Of a stretch of 64,000 nucleotides of DNA, positions 7,545 through 15,174 are shown piece by piece. The position numbers and the translations under genes are program-made. The stretch's first letter is position 1. Each line of letters opens with the position of its first letter. Source of the DNA: Paenibacillus mangrovi (lineage in GTDB: Bacteria; Bacillota; Bacilli; Paenibacillales; Paenibacillaceae); NCBI RefSeq assembly GCF_022898935.1, contig NZ_JALIRP010000001.1, positions 1 through 64,000 of the forward strand. The letters run 5' to 3'. The notes under the pieces are model-generated. The model did no database searches. It saw nothing but the letters and a program-made list of their open reading frames with translations, and was not told the DNA's origin.

Positions 7545-7642
7545 AGGATAGTGTAACAATGCATTATATTTATGATACAGCTCACCGTAATGTATCCAAG
7601 TACAAAGTACAGTTTGACCACAAAATATACATCATTAAATAA
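7545..7642 (+). pseudogene. Third serine-recombinase 3' remnant
   Basis: The open frame reads FIYDTAHRNVSKYKVQFDHK then IYIIK stop (7640-7642). Over about 70 bp it is the inverted counterpart of the remnant at 3517-3589, and it has the TVHR-type C-terminal signature (here TAHR) of large serine recombinases. It starts abruptly after a CTAACGGGCAGGATAG box. A hairpin GCCACTCC/GGAGTGGC follows at 7648-7672. Confidence 0.65.
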
Positions 7643-7711
7643 GACAAAGCCACTCCAAACAATGGAGTGGCTTCTTTAGCGTTGGCATGTTACTTAACTA
7701 TGATCTTGTAG

Positions 7712-7972
7712 CTTCATAAACGAATTGTTGATTTCCATCGACCTGAGGCCATTGCTGTAAACGCAGTCTATCTTGCTGGAACCGAGGAGTCTTCGATTTA
7801 CGAAATTACAACAAGATTACTTATAGATACAGAATTTCACAAAAAGATGACAACTGCCAGTTGCCCTTTTGGCGACGGACAAGCTTCCAGACGTATTGTG
7901 AGCATCCTATCTCACTTCTTCGGGTTTGTTTCCGTCCTTCCAGTGAAATTCAAGGGGAGTCTACAGGAATAA
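7712..7972 (+). pseudogene. 3' fragment of UDP-N-acetylglucosamine 2-epimerase
   Basis: The open frame starting just after a stop at 7709-7711 encodes RPEAIAVNAVYLAGTEESSI, TTRLLIDTEFHKKMTTASCP and FGDGQASRRIVSIL. This matches the C-terminal end of WecB/MnaA-type epimerases (family pattern ERPEA..AG...LAG, NP(F/Y)GDG.A..RI). The N-terminal three quarters are missing, so it is inactive. In intact form the enzyme converts UDP-GlcNAc to UDP-ManNAc for teichoic-acid and capsule linkage. It indicates that ordinary chromosomal genes were chopped in this region. Confidence 0.75.
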
Positions 7973-7984
7973 TACTGTTCTTAT

Positions 7985-8070
7985 TCATAAGCTATCGGAT
8001 AGCTTAATAAATAACTAAAACGCGGCTGCCGGCATAGATCGGCAGCCGCGTTGCGCTAACTGGCAGTTCA
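7985..8070. repeat. Dispersed intergenic hairpin repeat, copy 4
   Basis: GCTATCGGATAGCTTAATAA then ATAACTAAAACGCGGCTGCC and its partner GGCAGCCGCG, ending GCGCTAACTGGCAG. It aligns over its whole length with copy 2 (4163-4262), including the compensated GC-for-AT change in the stem. Confidence 0.75.
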
Positions 8071-8132
8071 ACGCAACTTCCTAACCGTTGGGTATATGTG
8101 CGTTACAATGAAGAAAATGAGGAGGGGTGAAC

Positions 8133-8292
8133 ATGGATTCATTGCGTTATCCGATAGGACAATTCGCTGCGGTGGAGAACCCTACCGAAGAACAGCGCGA
8201 ACAATTTATTGAATCAATAGCTAAAATTCCCGATAAACTTCAGCAAGCTGTTGACGGTTTAGGTGCTGAACAATTAAACACTTCTTACCACG
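8133..8292 (+). pseudogene. 5' fragment of a YfiT-type bacillithiol transferase (DinB-like)
   Basis: ATG 8133, with AGGAGGGG upstream, opens MDSLRYPIGQFAAVENPTEE and continues to AVDGLGAEQLNTSY. This is the N-terminus of the YfiT/BstA metal-dependent hydrolase family, whose first helix and loop carry this pattern. After NTSY the sense is lost and the metal-binding histidines (normally further on) are absent. The breakpoint near 8290 marks a junction with the mobile element on its right. In the chromosome the intact protein is thought to attach bacillithiol to toxic compounds. Confidence 0.7.
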
Positions 8293-8349
8293 TTTACGAG
8301 GCTTGCGGTCTTTGCTCTTTTCAGAGAACAAGACTCTTGCGTTTCTGCG

Positions 8350-8568
8350 TTACCAAAAATCCCCTACCCTTACATCAAACCCATGTTTCCTTAAAGCACC
8401 CACGATCTTTGTTTGTGTTGCCTCCCAAGGCTGTACATTCTTTTCTCCATTACATAATTCAGATATTTCATTTCGGGCTACATTGGCATTGCTAGCTAAC
8501 CACTTTTGAGACAATCTATGATGATCTAAAAACTTCCCTAATGCTGTTCTTTTCTTTCCCAACCCCAT
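8350..8568 (-). CDS. Xre/Cro-CI family helix-turn-helix regulator
   Basis: The product is 72 residues, essentially one HTH_3 domain: LGKFLDHHRLSQKWLASNAN and VARNEISELCNGEKNVQPWEATQTKIVGAL in two segments, with the classic second recognition helix (ARNEISELCNG). Such single-domain proteins repress transfer or lysogeny operons on mobile elements. It is divergent from the actin-like gene that starts at 8737, and the 170-bp gap between them probably holds the controlled promoters (inference). It is the leftmost gene of the conjugative core. Confidence 0.75.
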   Translation of the reverse strand: MGLGKKRTALGKFLDHHRLSQKWLASNANVARNEISELCNGEKNVQPWEATQTKIVGALRKHGFDVRVGDFW

Positions 8569-8736
8569 TTAAAACCCCATCCTTTCTATTAGAAGGATGG
8601 ACAAACTATGAAAATATTATTCAAAAGGTGTGCATTTTAACCAAGCCATGCTCCATAGGTATATAACGAGATACGGAACATCAGAGCATAATAGCCGCTA
8701 AGTTCCATAACTGGTTATGGAGGAGTGATTTGCAAA

Positions 8737-9540
8737 ATGATATCGGCGATTGATGCAGGTAATTATGAAACGAAGTTTTTTGCAGGGCGTGAGCTGAAGA
8801 AGTTTCCGTCAGTACTTGGATTTGATTATCGGGATCGAAACATTCGTGATCATTATGGCGAGTATGATTTCGAATGGGAATACAGAGGACAGCGAGGATT
8901 CGCTGGGACACTTGCATTGTATGAAAGTGAATGTGCAGAGAGCCAGAAGGGTGAGACTAAAGCACACCCGGATGCAAGGTTGCGGATCCTAATTGCATTA
9001 CATCAATTCGCTGATGGCATTGAGCATAACATTGTCGTTGGCCAACCAATCAGCAAGCACAACGAGATCGAGAAGAAAGCAATCAAGGATATGCTCTTGG
9101 GTCGACACGATCTAACCGTGAATGGGAAAGGTAAAACAATTGTGGTGAGGAGATGCGAGGTAGCAGCGGAGGGAGTAACGGCGGGATTGCTCGTTACATC
9201 ATCGGGAGTTGTCCGGGTCATTGATGTAGGCAGCGGGACGGTAAATCTAGGGACATTGATTAATCGTCGATTGAATGACTTGAGTAGCTATACACTTCCA
9301 TCAGGGATGGAGACAATGCGTAACATGCAAGCAGATGCTTTCGCACGGCAAATAGCTCTGAAGGCAATCGGTTTGAAATGGGGTAAAGATGATGCGGTTT
9401 ATATTTGTGGGGGGGGCTCTACTCAGTTATTTGAACCATTACGGGCTTACTTTCCACTTATCGGGCTATTAGATACCGATTCGCAGTTTTGCAACGTGAG
9501 GGCATTTTACATGATTGCGAGGAAGATTTATGAAGGGTAA
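8737..9540 (+). CDS. ParM/StbA-like actin-fold ATPase (first copy)
   Basis: The product is about 267 residues with actin-fold signatures. These are phosphate 1 (AIDAGNYETKF, residues about 4-14), phosphate 2 (VIDVGSGTVNLG, about 161-172) and the adenosine motif (ICGGGST, about 222-228). Plasmid ParM proteins polymerise with ATP to push sister plasmids apart. ATG 8737 is taken as the start because the GGAGGAG at 8719-8725 would overlap a GTG start at 8725. The stop overlaps the next small gene, as in parMR operons. A second, distinct actin-like gene lies at 13051. Confidence 0.75.
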   Translation: MISAIDAGNYETKFFAGRELKKFPSVLGFDYRDRNIRDHYGEYDFEWEYRGQRGFAGTLALYESECAESQKGETKAHPDARLRILIALHQFADGIEHNIVVGQPISKHNEIEKKAIKDMLLGRHDLTVNGKGKTIVVRRCEVAAEGVTAGLLVTSSGVVRVIDVGSGTVNLGTLINRRLNDLSSYTLPSGMETMRNMQADAFARQIALKAIGLKWGKDDAVYICGGGSTQLFEPLRAYFPLIGLLDTDSQFCNVRAFYMIARKIYEG

Positions 9541-9751
9541 AAATATGAAGATCGAACAAGTAGTCTTTAATCTGGATGATCCAGATCAAATACGATTACA
9601 CAAGCATTTGTCGGAGCGAAGGAATAAATCAGGGTACCTCAAGCGTCTGATCCAGCGTGATATTGATGGAGCATTTGGGATTCCAACAGATTTTATCTCT
9701 AGAAGTTCACCGTCAACAGAATTGGATTTTGTGGCTGAGGCTTTTATTTAA
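9530..9751 (+). CDS. Small ParM partner, probable DNA-binding adaptor
   Basis: The product is 74 residues and overlaps the end of the actin-like gene by 11 bases. The basic N-terminal region (QVVFNLDDPDQIRLHKHLSE then RRNKSGYLKRLIQRDI) resembles ribbon-helix-helix ParR/StbB-type adaptors, in which a short strand is followed by two helices. ParR proteins bind centromere repeats and cap the ParM filament. Assignment rests on size, position and this pattern. An internal ATG at 9545 is an alternative start. Confidence 0.55.
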   Translation: MKGKNMKIEQVVFNLDDPDQIRLHKHLSERRNKSGYLKRLIQRDIDGAFGIPTDFISRSSPSTELDFVAEAFI

Positions 9752-9881
9752 CGCGAAGTTTCGAGGCACAGAGTGGGGCCAATGCGTTGAGAATGTTCTT
9801 TCTCAACTTATGCGAAGAATATTGAGATTATGTCTGTACACCTCGGTTTTAATCAAATTCTCCATTGGAGGGGTTCGTTCG

Positions 9882-10280
9882 ATGAGCAGAGTGCAAAGTT
9901 TAACTATTCGTGAGTTTATGAGCGGAGATTATCCCAAATTAGATCCTTTGATGAAAAGGATTGTTGAACATTTAGAACGGAATAAGGTCAGATATAAGAT
10001 TGTCGGCATGACGATTATCGTATTTCTTACAGCAACAGATATTGCACTGGCGTCAGGTACGGGAATTGACGTTGGAGCACGGAAGATTTATACCAAGTTA
10101 CTTGTTGTAGCCAAATGGGTCATTATCATTAAAGGCGGTTGGGATACGATCAATAATACCGTTAAGGGGGATTTAGAAACGGCTAAAAAATCATTTCTTT
10201 CATATTTACTTGTTTATGTAATTTTATTGGCATTGCCTTGGGCACTTAGTGAAGTTGATTCTGTTTTTGCAGGGATGTGA
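9882..10280 (+). CDS. Small two-pass membrane protein, VirB2/TrbC-like layout
   Basis: The product is 132 residues. A charged N-terminal third (SRVQSLTIREFMSGDYPKLD) is followed by a first membrane helix (VGMTIIVFLTATDIALASG) with a signal-like ASG end, a short basic loop and a second hydrophobic stretch (FLSYLLVYVILLALPWALS). This size and layout resemble conjugative pilin or scaffold subunits of Gram-positive type IV systems, but no family motif is seen. ATG 9882 has GGAGGGG 8 bases upstream. Its stop overlaps the start of the next gene, so the two are translationally coupled. Confidence 0.6.
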   Translation: MSRVQSLTIREFMSGDYPKLDPLMKRIVEHLERNKVRYKIVGMTIIVFLTATDIALASGTGIDVGARKIYTKLLVVAKWVIIIKGGWDTINNTVKGDLETAKKSFLSYLLVYVILLALPWALSEVDSVFAGM

Positions 10281-10525
10281 TTCGCATGATGATGATCAGA
10301 ATCCCAACGGCATTTATGGAAGAATGGGCAAAAGAGCATGTTAAAGCGCTGGTTGTAGGTGCGTTAGAGGCTGCACGTGAATTGCTCGTGGAATTTACTT
10401 ATTCAATTGCATTAGTTGGCGGTGGTGCTTGTATTTTGTTATGGCTTGGTGGATGGGATAAAGGGAAAAAGTGGGCGGGGATCTTGCTCATGGTCAATGT
10501 TTTGATCAAATTCCTTTTGGGGTGA
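10277..10525 (+). CDS. Small membrane protein of the first transfer cluster
   Basis: The product is about 82 residues. It has an amphipathic N-terminal helix (AFMEEWAKEHVKALVVGALE) and two hydrophobic helices (TYSIALVGGGACILLWLGGW and WAGILLMVNVLIKFLLG) separated by a KGKK loop. It starts at GTG 10277 (or ATG 10286), overlapping the previous gene by 4 bases, and lies 15 bases before the ATPase gene. The three genes form one operon. It probably belongs in the membrane complex with its neighbours; no family is recognised. Confidence 0.55.
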   Translation: MIRMMMIRIPTAFMEEWAKEHVKALVVGALEAARELLVEFTYSIALVGGGACILLWLGGWDKGKKWAGILLMVNVLIKFLLG

Positions 10526-10540
10526 GAAGGTATGCATTCG

Positions 10541-12880
10541 ATGAAGTTAAATGATTATGTGCAGGTTGTTAGACCACAATATGTTTATCTGCGACTTAAA
10601 CCAAGCAACTCCATTCGTAATAACAATACTCATAAAATCGTTCGTGCTATTGGATCTTTGTATAAAAATATGTTGGAGAGTATCAAGCGGGAGCGGGAAA
10701 AAGTTATTAGAGCATTTGGCAAACAATTTGTTATACCGACGAAGATAAGTCTGCAGCTGGCTGCTAAGGTTGGATATTATATCTACATTGAAAATAAGAA
10801 AGTGGAGTTTTATTTCGTGATTCCGAAACAACATCTGACTTTCATGCGCGAAAAACTTGGCAGCACATGGAATGATGTAACGATTGAGGAAGTAGAGAAC
10901 ATCCCGGCTTTTCATGAACAGGCAACGAAGTATCAGCTTGTGTATAAAAAAGAAGATGGATTAAGTTTAGCTGTAGATCGACGCAGTAATGATTTGCTAT
11001 GTAGCAATTTGAATATTGTTGAGGTTTTGGAAGGGATCGATAAGGTCGGTATTTTTTATAATTTTATTCCTACTTCACAATATGGTTGGAAATTTAAGCA
11101 TCAAAGCACGATAGAAAAGGTGAAGAATTGTGAACCTGTTGATCGGGATAAAGTCGGATTTCTATATTTATTAAAAATCGTCATGGTCATGATTGATGAT
11201 CTGATGAACAGTGTTGCAGGTGTGATGGGCAAACAGCAGAGTACAGAGCAAGGCACGAACATTTTAGCATCCGTCTTAGATCGATTGAATGGTGGGAGAG
11301 CAATTAGCGAGAGCACAGTCAAAAAAGGAAATTCAATTGTGATTTCGACTCAAATCATTGTTTTAAGTGAGAGCTCCGACAAAGTTAGGGAACGGAGTAA
11401 TGCACGAAGCTTAGCATCGTCTTTCGATATGATTAGCCAGGATAACGAGTTGATTTATAAACCGTTACGAAGCAGGGTGCGGTTCACCGATTATTCCTTA
11501 GGGGCAGAGAGAAACAAGGTTGGGGACGAAGAAGCACAGAATTTCATTACACTTGCAGGGCGTGATGTGCTGGAACGTTACAATTTTATTGAAAAGATTG
11601 AAACGCATGAAACCGAGGTACCTGAAGATTTACAAACTGGTGTGATGTGTATTGGAACCAACCGATACCGTGGAAAAGATCAATTGGCTTACCTTAGCAA
11701 TGATCGAGAATTTCGCAATTTGTTGACATTATTAATCGGTCCAACGAGAGCAGGGAAAAGTAATCTGATTTGTAATTTGGCTATCGATGCCATTAAGGCA
11801 GGGGAATGCGTCATTGTTTTTGATTTTATTGAAAATTGTGAACTTAGTGATGAGGTCGCAAAACAGTTCCCGAATGATAAAGTGTTTCAAATTCGATGTG
11901 ATAACGGAATTGAAGGGTTAGGATATAACGAAGTTGGAATAAGCACGGATTGTTTTAAACAGTATGAGAATGCGAAGCGCCAGACATCAAACATGATGAC
12001 ATTAGTCAACTCGATTAACACCGATGAAAGTCGTTTGAGTCCAAAGATGGAACGTTATTTGGAAAGTGCCAGTTTGGTGGTTTTTATCTCCGGTGGAAGT
12101 ATTCGAGATGTGTTTAGTGTGCTCCAAAACCATGTTGCTCGAATGAAGTTTTTAAACAATGTCCCACGAACACAACACGATAATTTAGCTGAATATATGG
12201 ATTCGTTACGTGAACTTGATGATCTTAGTAAGGACGGCCAAATTAGCGGTACGAAAACATCATCGATAATCGGAATCATCGATCGATTACACATGCTTAA
12301 AAGAAACACGTATATGGAATTGATGCTGAAAAAGGATTGCACGCAGAATGTTAATTTAGTCGAAGAGATGCAAAAAAATCAATTAATTACAATCAAGATG
12401 CCACAGAATATGTTCACGACTGACAGTGAGCGTGACATTTATACAACATACTGGATTACGAAAATATGGTTGGCATTGCAGGTGAGGGCTGACCAGATCC
12501 GCGACAAATCTAAAAGACTGAAGGTTAATTTGATCATTGATGAGCTTTACCAAGTTGACTATACAGAACAGTTCATAACGAGTAAGTTATCACAAATGGC
12601 AAAATTCATTTGTAAGCCGATAATCAGCTGCCATTATATTAATCAACTGCGTCATATGCGAGATGAACTCAGAAGTGCGAACACCTCTTATATGTTGTTA
12701 GCGGGGTGCGATAAGAAGAATTACGATGAATTGAAAAATGAATTGTATCCATTTACAGATGAGGATCTGCGGAACTTACCGCGATATTGCAGCATGAATT
12801 ACATCAAGAGCAAAGAAGGATACGCACGGTTCATAACAAAGTTGCCAGGTGAAGTAAATAAACGATCGGTTCGTTCTTAA
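10541..12880 (+). CDS. HerA/VirB4-like P-loop ATPase
   Basis: The product is about 779 residues. The N-terminal half is unrecognised. Walker A is LIGPTRAGKS (about residues 398-407) and Walker B LNLIIDEL-like (VNLIIDELYQVDY, about 661-673), with the GGSIRDVFSVL segment between, as in HerA/FtsK-type hexameric translocases of conjugation systems. It is distinct from the canonical VirD4 and VirB4 genes downstream, so the element has three such motors. ATG 10541 has GAGAAGG 10 bases upstream; ATG 10532 is an alternative. Its cluster with two small membrane proteins suggests an accessory DNA- or protein-translocating complex at the membrane (inference). Confidence 0.7.
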   Translation: MKLNDYVQVVRPQYVYLRLKPSNSIRNNNTHKIVRAIGSLYKNMLESIKREREKVIRAFGKQFVIPTKISLQLAAKVGYYIYIENKKVEFYFVIPKQHLTFMREKLGSTWNDVTIEEVENIPAFHEQATKYQLVYKKEDGLSLAVDRRSNDLLCSNLNIVEVLEGIDKVGIFYNFIPTSQYGWKFKHQSTIEKVKNCEPVDRDKVGFLYLLKIVMVMIDDLMNSVAGVMGKQQSTEQGTNILASVLDRLNGGRAISESTVKKGNSIVISTQIIVLSESSDKVRERSNARSLASSFDMISQDNELIYKPLRSRVRFTDYSLGAERNKVGDEEAQNFITLAGRDVLERYNFIEKIETHETEVPEDLQTGVMCIGTNRYRGKDQLAYLSNDREFRNLLTLLIGPTRAGKSNLICNLAIDAIKAGECVIVFDFIENCELSDEVAKQFPNDKVFQIRCDNGIEGLGYNEVGISTDCFKQYENAKRQTSNMMTLVNSINTDESRLSPKMERYLESASLVVFISGGSIRDVFSVLQNHVARMKFLNNVPRTQHDNLAEYMDSLRELDDLSKDGQISGTKTSSIIGIIDRLHMLKRNTYMELMLKKDCTQNVNLVEEMQKNQLITIKMPQNMFTTDSERDIYTTYWITKIWLALQVRADQIRDKSKRLKVNLIIDELYQVDYTEQFITSKLSQMAKFICKPIISCHYINQLRHMRDELRSANTSYMLLAGCDKKNYDELKNELYPFTDEDLRNLPRYCSMNYIKSKEGYARFITKLPGEVNKRSVRS

Positions 12881-13050
12881 ATCGTTGATGAACAGGGATA
12901 TGTGATGACTCCAGCATGGGTCCAATCATATATCCCTTATATAATGATATGGGACAATTTTTATCGCTCTGGTTGTTATATATGGATAATAATCATATAT
13001 ATTTGTATAGCTGGACAATTATCTTTATATACACTTGGAGGGAATGGATT
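12881..13050. promoter_or_regulatory. Candidate centromere/operator region of the second actin-like module
   Basis: These 170 bp are very A+T-rich and repetitive. There are two GGACAATT boxes (ATGGGACAATTTTTAT and CTGGACAATTATCTTTAT), a nested ATATATGGATAATAATCATA dyad, and several ATAT runs. ParMR-type systems place their centromere repeats just upstream of parM, where they also serve as the operator. The position directly before the actin-like gene at 13051 fits that; the repeats are short, so this remains inference. Confidence 0.45.
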
Positions 13051-14070
13051 ATGGCCATTGCAATTGGGGTTGATGTAGCGAATTCTTTCGTGAAAATAGC
13101 GTCATTTAGTCACAACGAGGATTTACTTGATTCATATCCCAATACGCGCAGGGTAGTAAATCCTTTTGAGGAGAAGACAGATGTATTGGCTCCACAGACT
13201 AAAGAAACGATATACGAAATTGACGGACGTGCCTATACCGTAGGAGAACGTGGTTCTAATCTAATAACATCAAGCATGGGTGATATAGAACGTTACACAT
13301 CACAAGGTTACATAGATGAAACATTAATCGCCTTAGCCAAACATACTAAGAATGGGGAAGACGTAATCTTTTGCGGTGGTGTACCGGCACTCCATAATTA
13401 TAATAAGGAAATGAAAACGAAGCTAAAGGAACTTCTCACGAAGCGTCATACGGTTATCATCAATGGTTATCCCGTGACGTTCATAATTCGTAAGTCGTAT
13501 ATATTGTTGCAACCACTAGGAGTATATATGGCAGTCGTATATGATTCCAAAGGGAACATGGTCCAACCAGACTTAGCGCAGGAAGATACCCTTATTATTG
13601 ATATCGGTTGGGGAACAACTGACGTTGCAATCATGCGTGGATCCACGTTAATTAGGGCTTTAGATGGCGGGAAAGCGATGAATTTCGCTTATAAACAAAT
13701 TCTAGATGGTTTACGTAAACTATACCCAGAACTGCACGCTGAAAAAATAACGACACTTCATATGGAGGAACAGTTAAGGCATGGGGATAAATTTAGCTGG
13801 GGGAATACCGAATATGATTGTTCTGAGATTAAGAAGATTGCATTCGATATCACTGCAGGGGCGATCATTGAGGAAGTCAAACGAGGGGTCGCGGATGAAG
13901 GCATGACGCTACGAAGCTTTAAATCGGTCATTTTTGCAGGCGGAGGATTGTTATCATTATCTAAATACTTCAAACCATACACGGAGAGCTTTAATAATGT
14001 TAAAGTACCGAACAATTCTCAAATGGCATCAGCTATAGGCTTCGGCATTTACGCTAAAATGAAAGGGTGA
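13051..14070 (+). CDS. Actin-like ATPase (second copy), ParM/Alp-type
   Basis: The product is 339 residues. Actin-fold motifs are visible: phosphate 1 (IGVDVANSFVK, residues 5-15), phosphate 2 (LIIDIGWGTTDVAIMRG, about 180-196) and the adenosine-binding FAGGGLL (about 296-302). It differs from the first copy in length and sequence and resembles the Alp/ParM proteins of large Bacillus plasmids more closely. ATG 13051 has GGAGGG 8 bases upstream. The next gene begins immediately after its stop, forming a two-gene parMR-like operon. It probably secures stable inheritance of an excised, circular or replicating form of the element. Confidence 0.8.
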   Translation: MAIAIGVDVANSFVKIASFSHNEDLLDSYPNTRRVVNPFEEKTDVLAPQTKETIYEIDGRAYTVGERGSNLITSSMGDIERYTSQGYIDETLIALAKHTKNGEDVIFCGGVPALHNYNKEMKTKLKELLTKRHTVIINGYPVTFIIRKSYILLQPLGVYMAVVYDSKGNMVQPDLAQEDTLIIDIGWGTTDVAIMRGSTLIRALDGGKAMNFAYKQILDGLRKLYPELHAEKITTLHMEEQLRHGDKFSWGNTEYDCSEIKKIAFDITAGAIIEEVKRGVADEGMTLRSFKSVIFAGGGLLSLSKYFKPYTESFNNVKVPNNSQMASAIGFGIYAKMKG

Positions 14071-14334
14071 ATGCACGTGTCAGTAAAGCCGTACTTATTA
14101 AAGTTAGACATTTGCAAGCCGCGCGAAAAAGCAATTTACGATTATCTCAATAGCGTACCGAAAAAGCATACCATAATAAAAGCGTTAGAGTTATTGATGA
14201 AATTAGAGGGCCGTGTAATGGACAATATGATTCAAAATGCGGTTGATACACCACCAGTAAAACCAGCTTCTTCTTATCAGGAACCATCTAAAAATACAAC
14301 GGTAATGGATGGATTCCCAGATTTCGATTCTTAA
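14071..14334 (+). CDS. ParR-like partner of the second actin-like ATPase
   Basis: The product is 87 residues, starting at the base after the upstream stop (or at GTG 14077). The N-terminal part (VSVKPYLLKLDICKPREKAI then YDYLNSVPKKHTIIKALELL) fits a ribbon-helix-helix: a short strand, then two helices. A disordered, proline- and serine-rich acidic tail follows (PPVKPASSYQEPSKNT ... FPDFDS), which in adaptors of this kind often contacts the filament. The assignment is from position, size and pattern. Confidence 0.6.
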   Translation: MHVSVKPYLLKLDICKPREKAIYDYLNSVPKKHTIIKALELLMKLEGRVMDNMIQNAVDTPPVKPASSYQEPSKNTTVMDGFPDFDS

Positions 14335-14403
14335 TGAATATTCCATTTTATTACATCACTTGTTATGATAGGGGTATTATGAATTGGACGAGGGGGAGAC
14401 GGC

Positions 14404-14643
14404 ATGTTACTGAATTTCTTGATCATTGTAGGTGTGGCTAGTGTATTATATCCCATGCGTAATTTGTTGGGATTGATCACAAGATTTTGTATCTACGGAA
14501 TGATCATATGGACATTATTCTTTAATCCGCCTATGCCATGGGATTCCAAAATATTGTTCGTAGCAATATTGTTTATTCCGATTGTTGTAAACTGGATCTA
14601 TAAATTCCTGAAAAGAAAACTAAACAACAAACTTGAAATGTAA
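14404..14643 (+). CDS. Small three-pass membrane protein
   Basis: The product is 79 residues with hydrophobic stretches LLNFLIIVGVASVLYPM, GLITRFCIYGMIIWTLFF and ILFVAILFIPIVVNWIYKFL, and a basic C-terminus (KRKLNNKLEM). GAGGGGGAGA lies just upstream of the ATG. It has no recognised family; it sits between the partition module and the relaxosome genes. Role unknown. Confidence 0.5.
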   Translation: MLLNFLIIVGVASVLYPMRNLLGLITRFCIYGMIIWTLFFNPPMPWDSKILFVAILFIPIVVNWIYKFLKRKLNNKLEM

Positions 14644-14754
14644 TCCGCTCTGAATGAGACCTTAATATAAATATTGCTCAGGTAAAGGAAGTCCTTCTAG
14701 GTCTTTCTTTTTTTGTGTTTCAATATGATGAAAATAAAACATGATGATGGATTA

Positions 14755-14825
14755 GGGATAGCAAGCATTGGAAGTGTAGCCACACTCCCGGAAATTTTAG
14801 GGGGTTCCCCTAGCCCCAACAATCC
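14755..14825. other. Candidate origin of transfer (oriT)
   Basis: Just upstream of mobC and the relaxase gene lie two adjacent dyads: AGTGTagccACACT and TAGGGGGttCCCCTA, the second followed by GCCCCAAC. In MOBP systems, oriT consists of inverted repeats next to the nick site and typically precedes the relaxosome genes. The exact nick site cannot be assigned from this sequence alone. Confidence 0.45.
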
Positions 14826-14843
14826 ATGTTCGGAGGAGGTACC

Positions 14844-15170
14844 ATGTCAAAGAAGAGATATAGGAATAAAGAAATTAAGTTCTTTGTGACAGAAGAAGAG
14901 CTTGAATTTATTGATAACAAGGCAAAAGCAGCTGAATTAAATCGAAGCTTATATATTCGGAAAATGGCGATTGAAGGATACATCATTAAACAGGATTTTA
15001 CTTACGTCGAAGAACTTGTGTACGAAGTAAATAAGATCGGTAACAACATTAATCAGATTGCGTTTAGAGCGAATTCAATGGATTATCTCAGTGTTGAAGA
15101 CTTAATTTACTTGCGAAAAAAATTGGATGAAATATATAGCCGTATCGAACAGTTCTACGGGAGTGGGTGA
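14844..15170 (+). CDS. MobC-like relaxosome accessory protein
   Basis: The product is 108 residues. A basic ribbon-helix-helix N-terminus (RYRNKEIKFFVTEEELEFID then KAAELNRSLYIRKMA) is followed by the MobC-type segment VNKIGNNINQIAFRAN. MobC proteins bind oriT and help the relaxase open the strands. ATG 14844 has GGAGGAGGT 4 bases upstream. The stop overlaps the region where the relaxase gene begins, so the two are coupled. Confidence 0.85.
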   Translation: MSKKRYRNKEIKFFVTEEELEFIDNKAKAAELNRSLYIRKMAIEGYIIKQDFTYVEELVYEVNKIGNNINQIAFRANSMDYLSVEDLIYLRKKLDEIYSRIEQFYGSG

Positions 15171-15174
15171 TGAT

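Noticed and set aside
1..8300. Left attachment site of the cotJC element within the window
   Set aside because: I looked for the cotJC N-terminal coding sequence in all frames of the left part and did not find it, so the left end is not in the window or has been lost.
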